From an uncultured Hungatella sp. (lineage in GTDB: Bacteria; Bacillota; Clostridia; Lachnospirales; Lachnospiraceae): a stretch of DNA of 64,000 bases. The notes below the pieces were generated by a model. It worked only from the letters and a program-made list of their open reading frames with translations. It did not search any database and was not told the origin of the DNA. A program made the position numbers and the translations under genes. Positions 1 to 8,599 of the stretch are shown piece after piece (position 1 is the stretch's first letter; every line of letters begins with the position of its first letter). The stretch is taken from NCBI GenBank assembly GCA_910588505.1, contig CAJUPQ010000003.1, positions 1 through 64,000 of the forward strand, in the 5' to 3' direction.

Positions 1-357
1 CAACCGGTACTCTTCCTCCGACAATCCGCCGGATTTGTCTAAAATGCTGTCCGGTTGGTGAAATGCCATACCGTCTATGGATAACTGCTCCTGAAATCCA
101 TGGGATACCCTTCCGCAGTCTGCGAAGCCGTAAGGGATCACCATGAGCGCTATGACGGGAGGGGATACGGCGGAAGGAGGGAGGTTAGCATTCCGGCAAA
201 AATCCTCTGCGCAGCTGACTCCTATGACGCTATGAAGTTTGGGAGGCCATACAGGGAAAGATATACGGACGAGGAAATCTATCAGGAAATGGCTGTGAAC
301 AGCGGGAAACAGTTTGACCCGGAGGTTTGTGCTGCGGCGCTCCGACTTTTCTCTTAA
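1..357 (+). pseudogene. HD-GYP domain fragment, interrupted
   Basis: The last part encodes a recognisable HD-GYP phosphodiesterase core, with HHERYDGRGY followed by ADSYDAM and RPYRERY, the signatures that bind metal and cyclic di-GMP in this family. The same frame continues upstream with the expected residues VKCHTVYG and LLLKSMGYP but is broken by TAA codons at 82-84 and 40-42. An internal ATG at 100 could give an 85-residue product, but this would lack the first half of the HD domain. It is most simply a decayed copy. The 5' part lies outside the window. Confidence 0.55.
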
Positions 358-452
358 AATTCCCTGCTGATTTCTTAAAAAGGAGGAGCCTGCCCATAAG
401 AAAGTATGGGACAGTCCGATTAATGTCAGGCATATAGGGGAGGGATCCGGCA

Positions 453-839
453 ATGGGGATGATGAAAAGAATGGTAAAGAATAACGGCATATTCCTGTTT
501 CTCTTGGCAGCCATAATCCTTATGAATATCCGGTTCGATTTTTTCTACATAAAGACCGGAAGTATGGAGCCGGAACTTCCGGTGGGAAGCGTGGTCATGG
601 TTGACCCTTATGCCAAACCGAAGACAGGAGACATATTTGCTTACGAGAGCCATGGGAGTACGGTAATCCACCGAATTGCAGGGATAGAAAACGGCAGCTA
701 TATCTTTCAGGGAGATGCAAACCCCTCGCCGGATGGGGCAGCTGTGGAGGAATCCTGGCTGATCGGGAAGGCAGTGATAAGGATACGTTTCCTGGCACCA
801 GCTTTAAGAGCCATACAATCTTATTGGAACATTCCATAA
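453..839 (+). CDS. SipW-type (ER-type) signal peptidase I
   Basis: A small 128-residue membrane signal peptidase. One N-terminal membrane helix (about residues 11-27) is followed by the catalytic serine in TGSMEP (S37). The general base is a histidine in VIHRI (H73) instead of the lysine of ordinary type I peptidases, and an acidic residue follows in GDAN (D88). This Ser-His arrangement defines the S26B/SipW group, which in Bacillus processes the biofilm proteins TasA and TapA. The next gene encodes a TasA/camelysin-like protein and is the likely substrate. A GGGAGGGA ribosome site precedes the ATG. Confidence 0.85.
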   Translation: MGMMKRMVKNNGIFLFLLAAIILMNIRFDFFYIKTGSMEPELPVGSVVMVDPYAKPKTGDIFAYESHGSTVIHRIAGIENGSYIFQGDANPSPDGAAVEESWLIGKAVIRIRFLAPALRAIQSYWNIP

Positions 840-903
840 GATATCCGCAACAGGAAGTTGTTGATATAAAGAAAACAAGAAAAAAGCAAAGGAGAGAGAA
901 GCA

Positions 904-1506
904 ATGAAAATCAATCTTTCAAAAAAGGTGAAGGCAGGTATTATCGTGGGAGCCATGGCATTGTCCGTGCTGGGAGCCTACTCCGCATTTACGGCCACAA
1001 CCCAGACCAACGTAAATACCTTCAACATCGTAGCCGGTGAGGACGGCCAGGAGGCCGGCGAGGTAACAGAGCCGGGATGGGATGAGGAGAAGGCGAAGGA
1101 TCTGCAGCCTGGTGAGACGGTTCCTAAGAACCCGAAAGTCGTTTCTTCCGTAGAGTATGAGTCCTGGGTATTTATGACCGTGGAGATTCCTACCTTCCAT
1201 GCAACCTTAAATGATGTGGAAGGGGTCTATGACACGGTAGCGCCGAATTTTAACGCAGACGGCAGATGGACATTGATCAAATCAGAGAAGTCCGATACGG
1301 CAGGAACTAATTCAAAGTATACTTATGGTTATAATGAAAAAGTGGCAGGAAGAGGGGAAACGTCTTTCCTGTTTACCCAGTTCACGGTGCCGGATTTCAG
1401 CAAGACGGAAGCCATCAGCGACAGCATTGATGTTACAGGAAAGATGATCCAGACCGAGGGGAATGCCACGTTGACAGAGGCCGCAGCTGCCCTGGGGCTG
1501 AAATAA
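904..1506 (+). CDS. TasA/camelysin-like secreted protein (SipW substrate)
   Basis: A 200-residue exported protein. Residues 1-10 are basic and 11-25 hydrophobic, followed by AYSAFTATTQTNVNTF, which has the small-residue pattern of SipW-cleaved signal peptides. The rest is hydrophilic and beta-rich, without anchor or LPXTG motif. In Bacillus, TasA and camelysin form extracellular fibres, and copies next to a SipW gene are common on Clostridial ICEs. It starts 64 bases after the signal peptidase gene with an AAAGGAGAG site, so the two are probably co-transcribed. Fibre formation here is inferred. It might contribute to cell contact during conjugation. Confidence 0.7.
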   Translation: MKINLSKKVKAGIIVGAMALSVLGAYSAFTATTQTNVNTFNIVAGEDGQEAGEVTEPGWDEEKAKDLQPGETVPKNPKVVSSVEYESWVFMTVEIPTFHATLNDVEGVYDTVAPNFNADGRWTLIKSEKSDTAGTNSKYTYGYNEKVAGRGETSFLFTQFTVPDFSKTEAISDSIDVTGKMIQTEGNATLTEAAAALGLK

Positions 1507-1620
1507 CAGAAGAAAGCCATCGGGTTATTTAAAGTAGAATAGGAAAATAGAACCAGATAAGAAGACGGGGAGCGGTGATTTGCCACTCCCTGTTCCTATA
1601 TCAGCAGAAGGGAGAAAAGC

Positions 1621-2739
1621 ATGAATCATATCAGAAAGAGAATACGAACGATTTTGTTATCGGCGGCATCTGTACTATGTTTTTCCATACCGGCATGGGC
1701 CGCTGAAACCGCTCCGAAACAGGTGGTCGTTGAACTGGAGGCGGTATCGGAGGAAAAAGAGCATTACCGGGCAAATGAGCAGGTGGACTATACCCTTACC
1801 ATGAAGAATAAGCTGGGGCCGTCCTGGCTCCGGGTAAAGTTTACCTTTACCGGCAAACATGTGGACAGGACATTTACAGATCAGAACCTGAACATTCAAA
1901 GTGATTGGGTGAAGCGGGGAGATTATTTTTATTACACGAAAAAGGCGGAAGCCTATACAGACTATATTGTTGTGAAAGGAATCCGGATTCCGGATGCAGT
2001 CCCCACCGGCGAGAATGCCAGTGTCACTATCAGCGTATACGGAGAGGCGGTTCAATATGAGGGATTCCATCCGGATTTTGACAGCGGGGAGCCGTGGAAG
2101 GGAGCGGAGATTCAGCATACTTCTAATATTTCAGATTCCGCCTCTTACCGTTCTTCCGGGGGCTCCAGTTCACGTCCGGTCACTTTATACAGTTCCCCAC
2201 AGGAGAGAGGGAATCCCATGGAAGGCAAGTGGGAACTGGTAAATGCGGAGAACCATATCTGGAAATACAAAAACAGCAGTGGGAACTATGTAAAGAATGG
2301 CTGGATCTATGTAAAGAATCCCTATTCCACGGGGAAGGAGAACTATGACTGGTTCCATTTTGATAAGGACGGAATCATGACGTTTGGATGGTATCAGGCA
2401 GATAACGGGGTGTGGTATTACTGTCATGAGGTATCTGACGGAAACCTTGGGAGGATGGTAAAAGGGTGGCATGAGGACAGCCAGGACGGAAAGAGATATT
2501 TTCTTGATAAGAAGACGGGGATCATGCTGTCCGGCTGGCAGGAGATTGACGGGCACAGTTATTATTTTGCCACGGCGGCAGATGTGCCGAAGCAGACCTG
2601 GTTCTGGAAAGCATTGGGGGATACCGGATTGGGGAAATGGGTGTATGAATACCTGGGATACAAAAGTTTTGGCTCCATGTATGTGAATGAACAGACGCCG
2701 GACGGACAGAAAGTAAATGAAGCAGGGATGAAGGAGTAG
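1621..2739 (+). CDS. Secreted protein with C-terminal cell-wall-binding-like repeats
   Basis: A 372-residue exported protein with a signal peptide ending near AWA (residue 27). A beta-rich region (about 30-170) is followed by a Ser/Gly linker (SSGGSSS). After that come Trp/Tyr/Gly repeats of choline/glucan-binding type (about 205-310), such as WIYVKNP, DGIMTFGWYQ, YFLDKKTGIMLSGWQ and GHSYYF. Such repeats normally hold proteins on wall glycans. It is the third gene of the surface block, 4 bases upstream of the next gene's short leader. An adhesion or fibre-anchoring role is inferred from domain type and context. Confidence 0.7.
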   Translation: MNHIRKRIRTILLSAASVLCFSIPAWAAETAPKQVVVELEAVSEEKEHYRANEQVDYTLTMKNKLGPSWLRVKFTFTGKHVDRTFTDQNLNIQSDWVKRGDYFYYTKKAEAYTDYIVVKGIRIPDAVPTGENASVTISVYGEAVQYEGFHPDFDSGEPWKGAEIQHTSNISDSASYRSSGGSSSRPVTLYSSPQERGNPMEGKWELVNAENHIWKYKNSSGNYVKNGWIYVKNPYSTGKENYDWFHFDKDGIMTFGWYQADNGVWYYCHEVSDGNLGRMVKGWHEDSQDGKRYFLDKKTGIMLSGWQEIDGHSYYFATAADVPKQTWFWKALGDTGLGKWVYEYLGYKSFGSMYVNEQTPDGQKVNEAGMKE

Positions 2740-2745
2740 GAAGCT

Positions 2746-3582
2746 ATGGGAGAGGGAAGAAAGATAAGATGGTTTGCTGCCGCAGTAATGCTTATGGCTG
2801 TGACAGCAGCCGTACCGGTTTATGCAGAGCCGGTGCCGGAAACAGGCGGTTATATAGGCACCATAGACAATATCAGGGATTATGAGGGGATTGTAACGGA
2901 TGAAATGATGGAGGGGCAGGAAGAGGACAATAATACGGAAAACCCCACGGATTTGTACGGCAGCAAAATGGAATGGGATGTGCAGGGAAGCGGAAGAGAA
3001 GATGAAGCAGGGTACGAGACCGATGCCGATATGATGGAGGCGCCAACTTACAGTGCAAAAGAACAGGAGGAGATTTTGGAGAGTTTCCGGACGGCAGATG
3101 AAACGGAAACAGCAGGGAAGGGCTGGCTCCGCATCAGAGGGAATCTGGGAGACGGCTGGCCGGGGTACAATATCACGGTGGCGCTTTATGATGAGAGCCA
3201 AAGACGTGTGGAAACGACTCTTTACAGTCAGGATGGCTTTGTGACAAAGAGGGAACTTCCTGCCGGGCGTTATAAGATTTACCGGGCTTACGTTCCGGGA
3301 GATGAAAACGGAAGTAAGTATCCCCTGATAGTTTCTGACAGCAGCATTGAGGTAGAACAGAATAAAACAGCGGAGCTTACGGTCTGGAGAGCGGCTGATA
3401 TAAGGTCGGAGAAAGAGATAACAGAACCGGAATACCAAAAGGAGCCGGAAATGGAGCAGCCTTCGGCCTGGGTTTCAGGAGATATTCAGGTCGCTGCGGG
3501 CATAGGTTTTGTGTTGGTGATTTTTTTGGTGTCAGGGCTTGCGGTTTACAGAAGAAAAATAACCTGCCGCCGTTACGAATGA
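2746..3582 (+). CDS. Membrane-anchored surface protein with a prealbumin-like region
   Basis: A 278-residue protein with an N-terminal signal peptide (hydrophobic about 9-26, ending VYA) and a C-terminal membrane helix (about 248-268) followed by the basic tail YRRK. The middle is acidic and low in structure up to about residue 120. A beta-sandwich-like segment follows, with GYNITVALYDESQRR, RELPAGRYKIYRAYVPG and an SIEVEQNKTAELTV ending, resembling the carboxypeptidase-regulatory/prealbumin folds seen in pilin-like proteins. No sortase motif was found. It starts 6 bases after the previous stop and completes the surface operon. Confidence 0.6.
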   Translation: MGEGRKIRWFAAAVMLMAVTAAVPVYAEPVPETGGYIGTIDNIRDYEGIVTDEMMEGQEEDNNTENPTDLYGSKMEWDVQGSGREDEAGYETDADMMEAPTYSAKEQEEILESFRTADETETAGKGWLRIRGNLGDGWPGYNITVALYDESQRRVETTLYSQDGFVTKRELPAGRYKIYRAYVPGDENGSKYPLIVSDSSIEVEQNKTAELTVWRAADIRSEKEITEPEYQKEPEMEQPSAWVSGDIQVAAGIGFVLVIFLVSGLAVYRRKITCRRYE

Positions 3583-3594
3583 AGGAGATCAGCC

Positions 3595-5055
3595 ATGACA
3601 AAAAGAATCAAGGATTTTGGGGCTCCTATCGGGGGCAGGAGACGGAAAAAGAATGCCTGTATTTTGGGACAGGATGCCGGAGATATGGCAGGCAGCGGCA
3701 GAAACCCTGGAGAACCATATTCCTATATGGGACAGGCAGACGGGGTAGGGGAAGAAAAGGGAGCCTATGAAACACGGAAAAAACAGTTCGGAGAGCCGGA
3801 TAACAGGAAAAAGCCGCTGCCGTATTCCAAACTGGACTGTGTATACAGAACCGGCCCGGAATATCTGGCAGACGGGCGGCATGCGGATGAAAATGATTTT
3901 AAGGAATTAGGAATCAAGGGAGTGGAGTTTGGGGCGAGCCTGTCGGATGAAGAGGCCCAGTCCATGCTGGATGAATGTTACTTAGGGCTTTGCGATTTGG
4001 CCCGTGTCCTGGGGATAGATAAGAAAGAAGTATCTCTTGGCGGAACCCTGTCCCTTGCTTTTTCCTCCAGGGGAAACGGCGGTAGCGGGCCTGCCACATA
4101 TGACCCAAAGCACCATGTGATTAATTTTACTAGGGAAGGAGGGGCGGGAAGCCTGGCCCGTGAGTGGGCCCATGCCCTTGACTACTATATTGGGAAGTCA
4201 TGCAGGTTAGGCGCAACGGGAACCGAGGTTCCGGTTTCCGGTTGCCCGGGGCTAAAAGGGGTTCCGACCTCTGTAACGGCATTGCTTCGGGGGATGTCAT
4301 CGAAACGGGAAAAACTTACGCCGGAGGAACAGCTTAAGGTTATGAAGGAGAACCACGACAGCGAGGTCAGGAGGGAAGAGGAATGGTGCAGGGAGATCAT
4401 TGAGCAGGTTACTCCAAAGAATCTTACGGAGGAACAGCAAAAGGCCTGGAGCCAGGCAGTTCAGGAGGTTTACGACACCAGGTATGGCGCAACCCTGGAT
4501 ATGTATATTCTAAGAAATTATCCCAATAGAGCCATAGAGGAACTTTCCAGGGTGCATAAGGAAATCACAGGGCATGTAATTCCCAAGGACAAAAAGAGGA
4601 GGATTAATTACTGTTTCGCATCACTAAACAGAACGGAACAGCTGCCTGCGGATTTCCATAGGGTTCAGTGGAAGGAAGAACATACGAAATTTTTTAATGA
4701 TTCCTGGGAACTGCATGAGCGCTATGCAAGGACGGTACATGGAAGGCACTGCGATAATTGTGAGCAGATGGCCAGGGCCTTTGAGTGCTATGTGGCGGAT
4801 AAATTGGAGCAGGAGGGGAACCAGAGCCAGTATCTGACTGCACATTCGGGGGATGTGATTTTTGTAAAAGAAAATGGTGATAGGGTCTATGGAGGTCCTG
4901 CAGGGAGGGAACGGGAGGAGATTAATCAAAAATTCGATAGGATGTTTGAGGAACTGAAGGGGATGGAAATATTATGTTGGCGGGATGTGGAAAAGGATAC
5001 AGAAAATATTGCCAATATAGAGAAACGAAATAGTTCCCGATGCTCTGAAAGATAA
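3595..5055 (+). CDS. LPD1-domain (polyvalent-protein-associated) protein
   Basis: A 486-residue cytoplasmic protein. Residues about 115-200 match the LPD1 domain found in ICE and phage polyvalent proteins: an LSLAFSSRGNGG stretch, then HHVINFT, then GAGSLAREWAHALDYY. In most LPD1 proteins the last motif is a zincin-like HEWxHALD. Here the first histidine is arginine (R189-E190-H193), so a HExxH metal site is not intact. The C-terminal half has further conserved-looking segments (AFECYVADKLEQEG) and is mostly charged. It sits 12 bases after the surface operon with an AAGGAGAT site. Function is unknown. Such proteins are thought to act during entry of mobile DNA. Confidence 0.65.
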   Translation: MTKRIKDFGAPIGGRRRKKNACILGQDAGDMAGSGRNPGEPYSYMGQADGVGEEKGAYETRKKQFGEPDNRKKPLPYSKLDCVYRTGPEYLADGRHADENDFKELGIKGVEFGASLSDEEAQSMLDECYLGLCDLARVLGIDKKEVSLGGTLSLAFSSRGNGGSGPATYDPKHHVINFTREGGAGSLAREWAHALDYYIGKSCRLGATGTEVPVSGCPGLKGVPTSVTALLRGMSSKREKLTPEEQLKVMKENHDSEVRREEEWCREIIEQVTPKNLTEEQQKAWSQAVQEVYDTRYGATLDMYILRNYPNRAIEELSRVHKEITGHVIPKDKKRRINYCFASLNRTEQLPADFHRVQWKEEHTKFFNDSWELHERYARTVHGRHCDNCEQMARAFECYVADKLEQEGNQSQYLTAHSGDVIFVKENGDRVYGGPAGREREEINQKFDRMFEELKGMEILCWRDVEKDTENIANIEKRNSSRCSER

Positions 5056-5146
5056 CCATTGTCTGCAAATATACTCCCCAATCACGGCTGAGTGCCGATA
5101 TGAAAATCCCATCCATTGCTTTTGCAGGAGAAAATGGCGATATGGT

Positions 5147-5734
5147 TTATATCAATTCTTTCATACTAAAAAACACCCCTTTCGTAATACAAGTAACCAG
5201 AACATCCAACACTTGTTGTTTGCTTAACTCAGGGCATACGGAATGCCACCACTTCATAGTCGTTAAAATATTGCTGGTTATAATACTTAAGTAATATGCG
5301 GCTTTTTCCATTTCCTTTATAGGATAAGAAGCATAAAGTTCCTTAAGAAAGACCGATTTCATGACTTCTCTCATATTGTCAAATAAAGGGAACGGAATAT
5401 AATTTTTATCTAAAGCTAAAAGTATCTCTCTGTTCTGGTCAAAAAAATCTACTAATGGGGACAGATGCATCCTAAGATTCTGGGACAGATCTGGATGGAG
5501 TGAGATTACTTCCGGATGGATAGTTTTTTTATAGTTCTCTAATAGATCATTGGAAATTTTCTCAAGGAGGTCATATTTATCCTTATAGTTACGGTAAAAC
5601 GTAGAACGGTTAATTTTACAGTTTGTTATTAACATTTGGATAGTGATATCTTGGAACGGATAGTCATTGAGCAGGGAAATAAAATGAGATTGAATATTTT
5701 CTCTGGTTTTTATAACACGCAAATCTTCTGCCAT
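5147..5734 (-). CDS. TetR/AcrR-family transcriptional regulator
   Basis: A 195-residue regulator divergent from the OYE gene. The N-terminal helix-turn-helix (about residues 10-55) shows the TetR pattern: FQDITIQMLITNCKINRSTF followed by YRNYKDKYDLLEK. The C-terminal two-thirds is an all-helical ligand-binding region. The ATG at 5734 is chosen because a GGAGGG site lies just upstream; a longer frame would begin at TTG 5749 inside that site. A 10-bp perfect palindrome lies directly upstream at 5751-5781, a likely operator for itself and the divergent cargo promoter. It probably senses the cargo substrate or a product (inference). Confidence 0.85.
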   Translation of the reverse strand: MAEDLRVIKTRENIQSHFISLLNDYPFQDITIQMLITNCKINRSTFYRNYKDKYDLLEKISNDLLENYKKTIHPEVISLHPDLSQNLRMHLSPLVDFFDQNREILLALDKNYIPFPLFDNMREVMKSVFLKELYASYPIKEMEKAAYYLSIITSNILTTMKWWHSVCPELSKQQVLDVLVTCITKGVFFSMKELI

Positions 5735-5750
5735 AAAAAATCCCTCCAAT

Positions 5751-5787
5751 TATGCAACATAAATATTTATAATGTTGCATAAGCAAC
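5751..5787. promoter_or_regulatory. Palindromic operator between TetR and OYE genes
   Basis: TATGCAACAT (5751-5760) and ATGTTGCATA (5772-5781) form a perfect 10-bp inverted repeat with an 11-base A/T spacer that is nearly palindromic itself. A second overlapping repeat, GTTGC-ATAA-GCAAC, spans 5774-5787. The position between divergent genes and the symmetry fit a TetR operator. Confidence 0.75.
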
Positions 5788-5818
5788 TTTTGCAGTTTTC
5801 TTAATGATTGATACTTGA

Positions 5819-5847
5819 TTGACAATACTATATCATTAAATTATAAA
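5819..5847 (+). promoter_or_regulatory. Sigma-A-type promoter of the OYE gene
   Basis: A consensus -35 TTGACA (5819-5824) and -10 TATAAA (5842-5847) are separated by 17 bases, 27 bases before the ATG. The TetR palindrome lies about 35 bases upstream, so repression may act by looping or by blocking entry rather than by direct overlap. Confidence 0.7.
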
Positions 5848-5873
5848 AAAAGATAGGGGAAGGAGATATTTTC

Positions 5874-7802
5874 ATGAAAAACAGACAATATCCAAAGCTT
5901 TTTGAGAAGGGGAAAATTGGAAAACTTACAATCAAAAACAGGATCATCCGCAACTCCATGGGGACACACTTGGCAAACTATGGCTGTACGGTAAGTGACC
6001 GCAATGTAAAAGCAGCTGCAGAAGCAGCAGAGGGCGGAGCAGGGCTTATTTTTATGGATAATGCCGTTGTAAATGATATGTATCATATGGGACTCAGCGC
6101 GGCAAATGACACATGTATTCCTGGTCTGTCCATGTTGGCAGAAGCCATTAAAGACCATGGTGCCGCTGCAGGACTCCAGCTGGCTCATCCAGGCAGAGAT
6201 ACAGGATTTGTCGGAGGCAGCGCAGTGGTATCCGCTTCCAGAATCACATTTGAGCCATGGTATGAGGCAGGAGCCCAGTTGCCTACGGAAATGACGGTGG
6301 AAGAGATTCACACTTTGGTAAAGCAGTACGGAGAGGCGGCCCTGCGCGCGAAAAATTCAGGATTTGATATTGTAGAGGTTCATGGCGCCTGCGGGTGTCT
6401 GCCAACTAACTTTTTATCACCTCATGATAATCACAGGACGGACATGTATGGCGGCTCTTTACATAATCGTATGAGGTTTTTAGTTGAGATTGTAAGGAGT
6501 ATTCGCAAAGCAGTGGGACCGGATTTCCCCATCAGTGTAAAACTGAGCATGGATGATTGCGAGCCCGATGGAATCCGTCTGGAAGAGAGTATCGAGGTAT
6601 GTAAAGTACTGGAAAAGGAAAGCGTAAACCTGCTGAATCTGGTGACTGCTACCCATGCAACAGCATACCATTCCTCTGGATTTTATCCATGGGGATATTG
6701 TGCGGACATGGCCGGACAGGTAAAAGCGGTTGTAAATATTCCGGTTATGGTTACAGGCGCTATCCAGTCTCCGGAAAAAGCGGAAGAGATTCTGCAGAAA
6801 GACCAGGCAGACTTTATCGGAACGGCCAGACAGGAACTGGCAGATCCTTATTGGCCCAAAAAGGCGAAAGAAGGGCATTCGGAGGATATTATCCCATGCA
6901 TTCGCTGTATGATAGGCTGTACTGACAGAGGTATTTTGGGAAATCATCCAATTCATTGTGCAGTTAATCCGACCCTTTATAAGTATTATGAGGAAAGGTA
7001 TCCAAAAGCAGAGAACCCTAAAAATGTGGCAGTCATAGGTGCTGGCCCTGCCGGTCTGGAAGCGGCTCTGACAGCAGCAAAACGAGGCCATCATGTGACT
7101 CTGTTTGAAAAGAGGAAAATCGGCGGTGCAATGATTGAGGCATCCGTTCCGGAATATAAGGCAGATATCCGCCGTTTTACGGAATACTATGAAGTGCAGC
7201 TAAAGAAATATGATATTCCGGTAGTATACGATGAAGCTACTGCCAAGACGATTAAAGCAGGTGAATATGATGCCGCGATTGTTGCGGTAGGCGGTGTTGC
7301 AAGAAAGCTGAATGTTCCGGGGATAGACAGCGACAATGTTGCATATGCCATGGATTACCTGGGCGGGAATGTCCATTTTGACGGAGACAAAGGGGTAGTT
7401 ATCGGCGGAGGTATTACGGGTGCGGAAGCAGCATTAGAACTGGCAGCCGAGGGCAAAGAAGTGACAATTGTAGAAGTAATGGATCAGTTCCTGCCTGGTA
7501 TGGCAACAGTCATTCCTACCTATTTAATGAGTCTGGAAAAGAGCAATGTGAAAGTTATCACAGGCTATCGATTAGAAAGTGTAAAGGGTCATACGGCGGT
7601 TATCGTTGACCGGTTTGGGAACCAAAAGGAACTGGCAGCGGATGGTATTGTAATCTGTGCCGGTTTCCAGCCGCAGACTGCACTTGCAGAGCAGCTGGAA
7701 GAAGAAACAGATATGGATGTATATCTGGTCGGCGACTGCAAACAGGTACGGCAGATTCAGGATGCCGTCCATGAGGGATATGCTGCAGGACGTTCTGTGT
7801 AA
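5874..7802 (+). CDS. OYE-family NADH:flavin oxidoreductase (dienoyl-CoA/enoate reductase type)
   Basis: A 642-residue enzyme with the layout of 2,4-dienoyl-CoA reductase, BaiCD/BaiH and enoate reductase. An FMN TIM barrel (about 8-330) is followed by a 4Fe-4S motif with C342, C345, C349 and C362, then FAD and NAD(P) Rossmann segments (VIGAGPAGLEAA at about 386; VIGGGITGAEAAL at about 515). The family's active-site motif HGAHGYL is here HGACGCL: the tyrosine proton donor and the preceding histidine are both cysteines (C173, C175), while FLSP..N.RTD.YGGS downstream is intact. It should still carry electrons from NAD(P)H through FAD and Fe-S to FMN, but protonation chemistry may differ. First gene of the cargo, behind a strong promoter. 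Substrate unknown. Confidence 0.85.
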   Translation: MKNRQYPKLFEKGKIGKLTIKNRIIRNSMGTHLANYGCTVSDRNVKAAAEAAEGGAGLIFMDNAVVNDMYHMGLSAANDTCIPGLSMLAEAIKDHGAAAGLQLAHPGRDTGFVGGSAVVSASRITFEPWYEAGAQLPTEMTVEEIHTLVKQYGEAALRAKNSGFDIVEVHGACGCLPTNFLSPHDNHRTDMYGGSLHNRMRFLVEIVRSIRKAVGPDFPISVKLSMDDCEPDGIRLEESIEVCKVLEKESVNLLNLVTATHATAYHSSGFYPWGYCADMAGQVKAVVNIPVMVTGAIQSPEKAEEILQKDQADFIGTARQELADPYWPKKAKEGHSEDIIPCIRCMIGCTDRGILGNHPIHCAVNPTLYKYYEERYPKAENPKNVAVIGAGPAGLEAALTAAKRGHHVTLFEKRKIGGAMIEASVPEYKADIRRFTEYYEVQLKKYDIPVVYDEATAKTIKAGEYDAAIVAVGGVARKLNVPGIDSDNVAYAMDYLGGNVHFDGDKGVVIGGGITGAEAALELAAEGKEVTIVEVMDQFLPGMATVIPTYLMSLEKSNVKVITGYRLESVKGHTAVIVDRFGNQKELAADGIVICAGFQPQTALAEQLEEETDMDVYLVGDCKQVRQIQDAVHEGYAAGRSV

Positions 7803-7826
7803 AACAGCCTGCAGAGAGGAGTTCAG

Positions 7827-8570
7827 ATGAAAGAGCAGGAAGAAGTTCCTGGCAGGCTGTCTCCGGATTTAAAATCGCCCGTTCTCATGGATTTGCGCCA
7901 TAGGATTGTTTCTACTCCCATCCAGATCATGATAGCTGATGAAGATAAACTGTTTACAGAAGGAATTGTCGCACTCATAAGCCAGTGGAGTGAATTTCAG
8001 ATGGTTGCTAAAGCCGCAACATATGACGAAGTGCTTCGTCATGCCGTGGCGTACTCTCCATCAATCATTTTGATGGGAGTAAGAATGCAGAGTGTCAGGT
8101 GCAGTGAGATTATCCATGCAATCTATGAAAAACATTTGGATCCATATTTTGTTGTGGTTGCTTCCCACAATGATGCGGCGGATATATTGGAGGCTCTGCG
8201 TGCCGGTGCCACAGGGTACGGGATACGGGAGGGATTATCTGCTGACCGGTTAAGAGGAATTTTATGGGGAGTAGCGGCGGGGGAAATTGTTCTCTCCGGA
8301 CCTGTTACCAGTCTCAGGACGGGACTTCTTGAACAAGAGAAGAAACCTTTGCCAGAGTATGCGTTTTTTCAAGATTTGACGAAACGTGAAAGGGAGGTTC
8401 TCGTCTTTCTGGTAGAAGGGATGTCCAATGCAGAGATTAGCCATCAGTTGTTTTTAAGTGAGCCTACGGTTAAGAAGATTATTGGCCGCATTACTGAAAA
8501 ACTGCAGGTGTCCAACCGGGTTCAGGCGGCTGTATTGGCGGCACGTTATATGATGACACATAAGCTGTGA
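7827..8570 (+). CDS. LuxR/NarL-type regulator with a non-phosphorylatable receiver
   Basis: A 247-residue protein with a receiver-like domain (about 31-145) and a LuxR helix-turn-helix (about 178-242, LTKREREVLVFLVEGMSNAE then LSEPTVKKIIGRI). The acidic pocket IADED is kept, but the phospho-acceptor aspartate of the family (VLMDIRM) is glycine (LMGVRM, G84). The conserved lysine is arginine (GYGIREG, R134). It therefore probably does not use phosphorylation and may sense a ligand or act constitutively. No histidine kinase is adjacent. It starts 24 bases after the OYE gene with a GAGAGGAG site and ends at a terminator. Confidence 0.85.
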   Translation: MKEQEEVPGRLSPDLKSPVLMDLRHRIVSTPIQIMIADEDKLFTEGIVALISQWSEFQMVAKAATYDEVLRHAVAYSPSIILMGVRMQSVRCSEIIHAIYEKHLDPYFVVVASHNDAADILEALRAGATGYGIREGLSADRLRGILWGVAAGEIVLSGPVTSLRTGLLEQEKKPLPEYAFFQDLTKREREVLVFLVEGMSNAEISHQLFLSEPTVKKIIGRITEKLQVSNRVQAAVLAARYMMTHKL

Positions 8571-8599
8571 GTTTTCTAAAATAAATAGCTGCTTAAGAG

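Noticed and set aside
2185..3438. 417-residue minus-strand ORF
   Set aside because: Shadow of the two surface-protein genes on the plus strand; no domain and odd composition.
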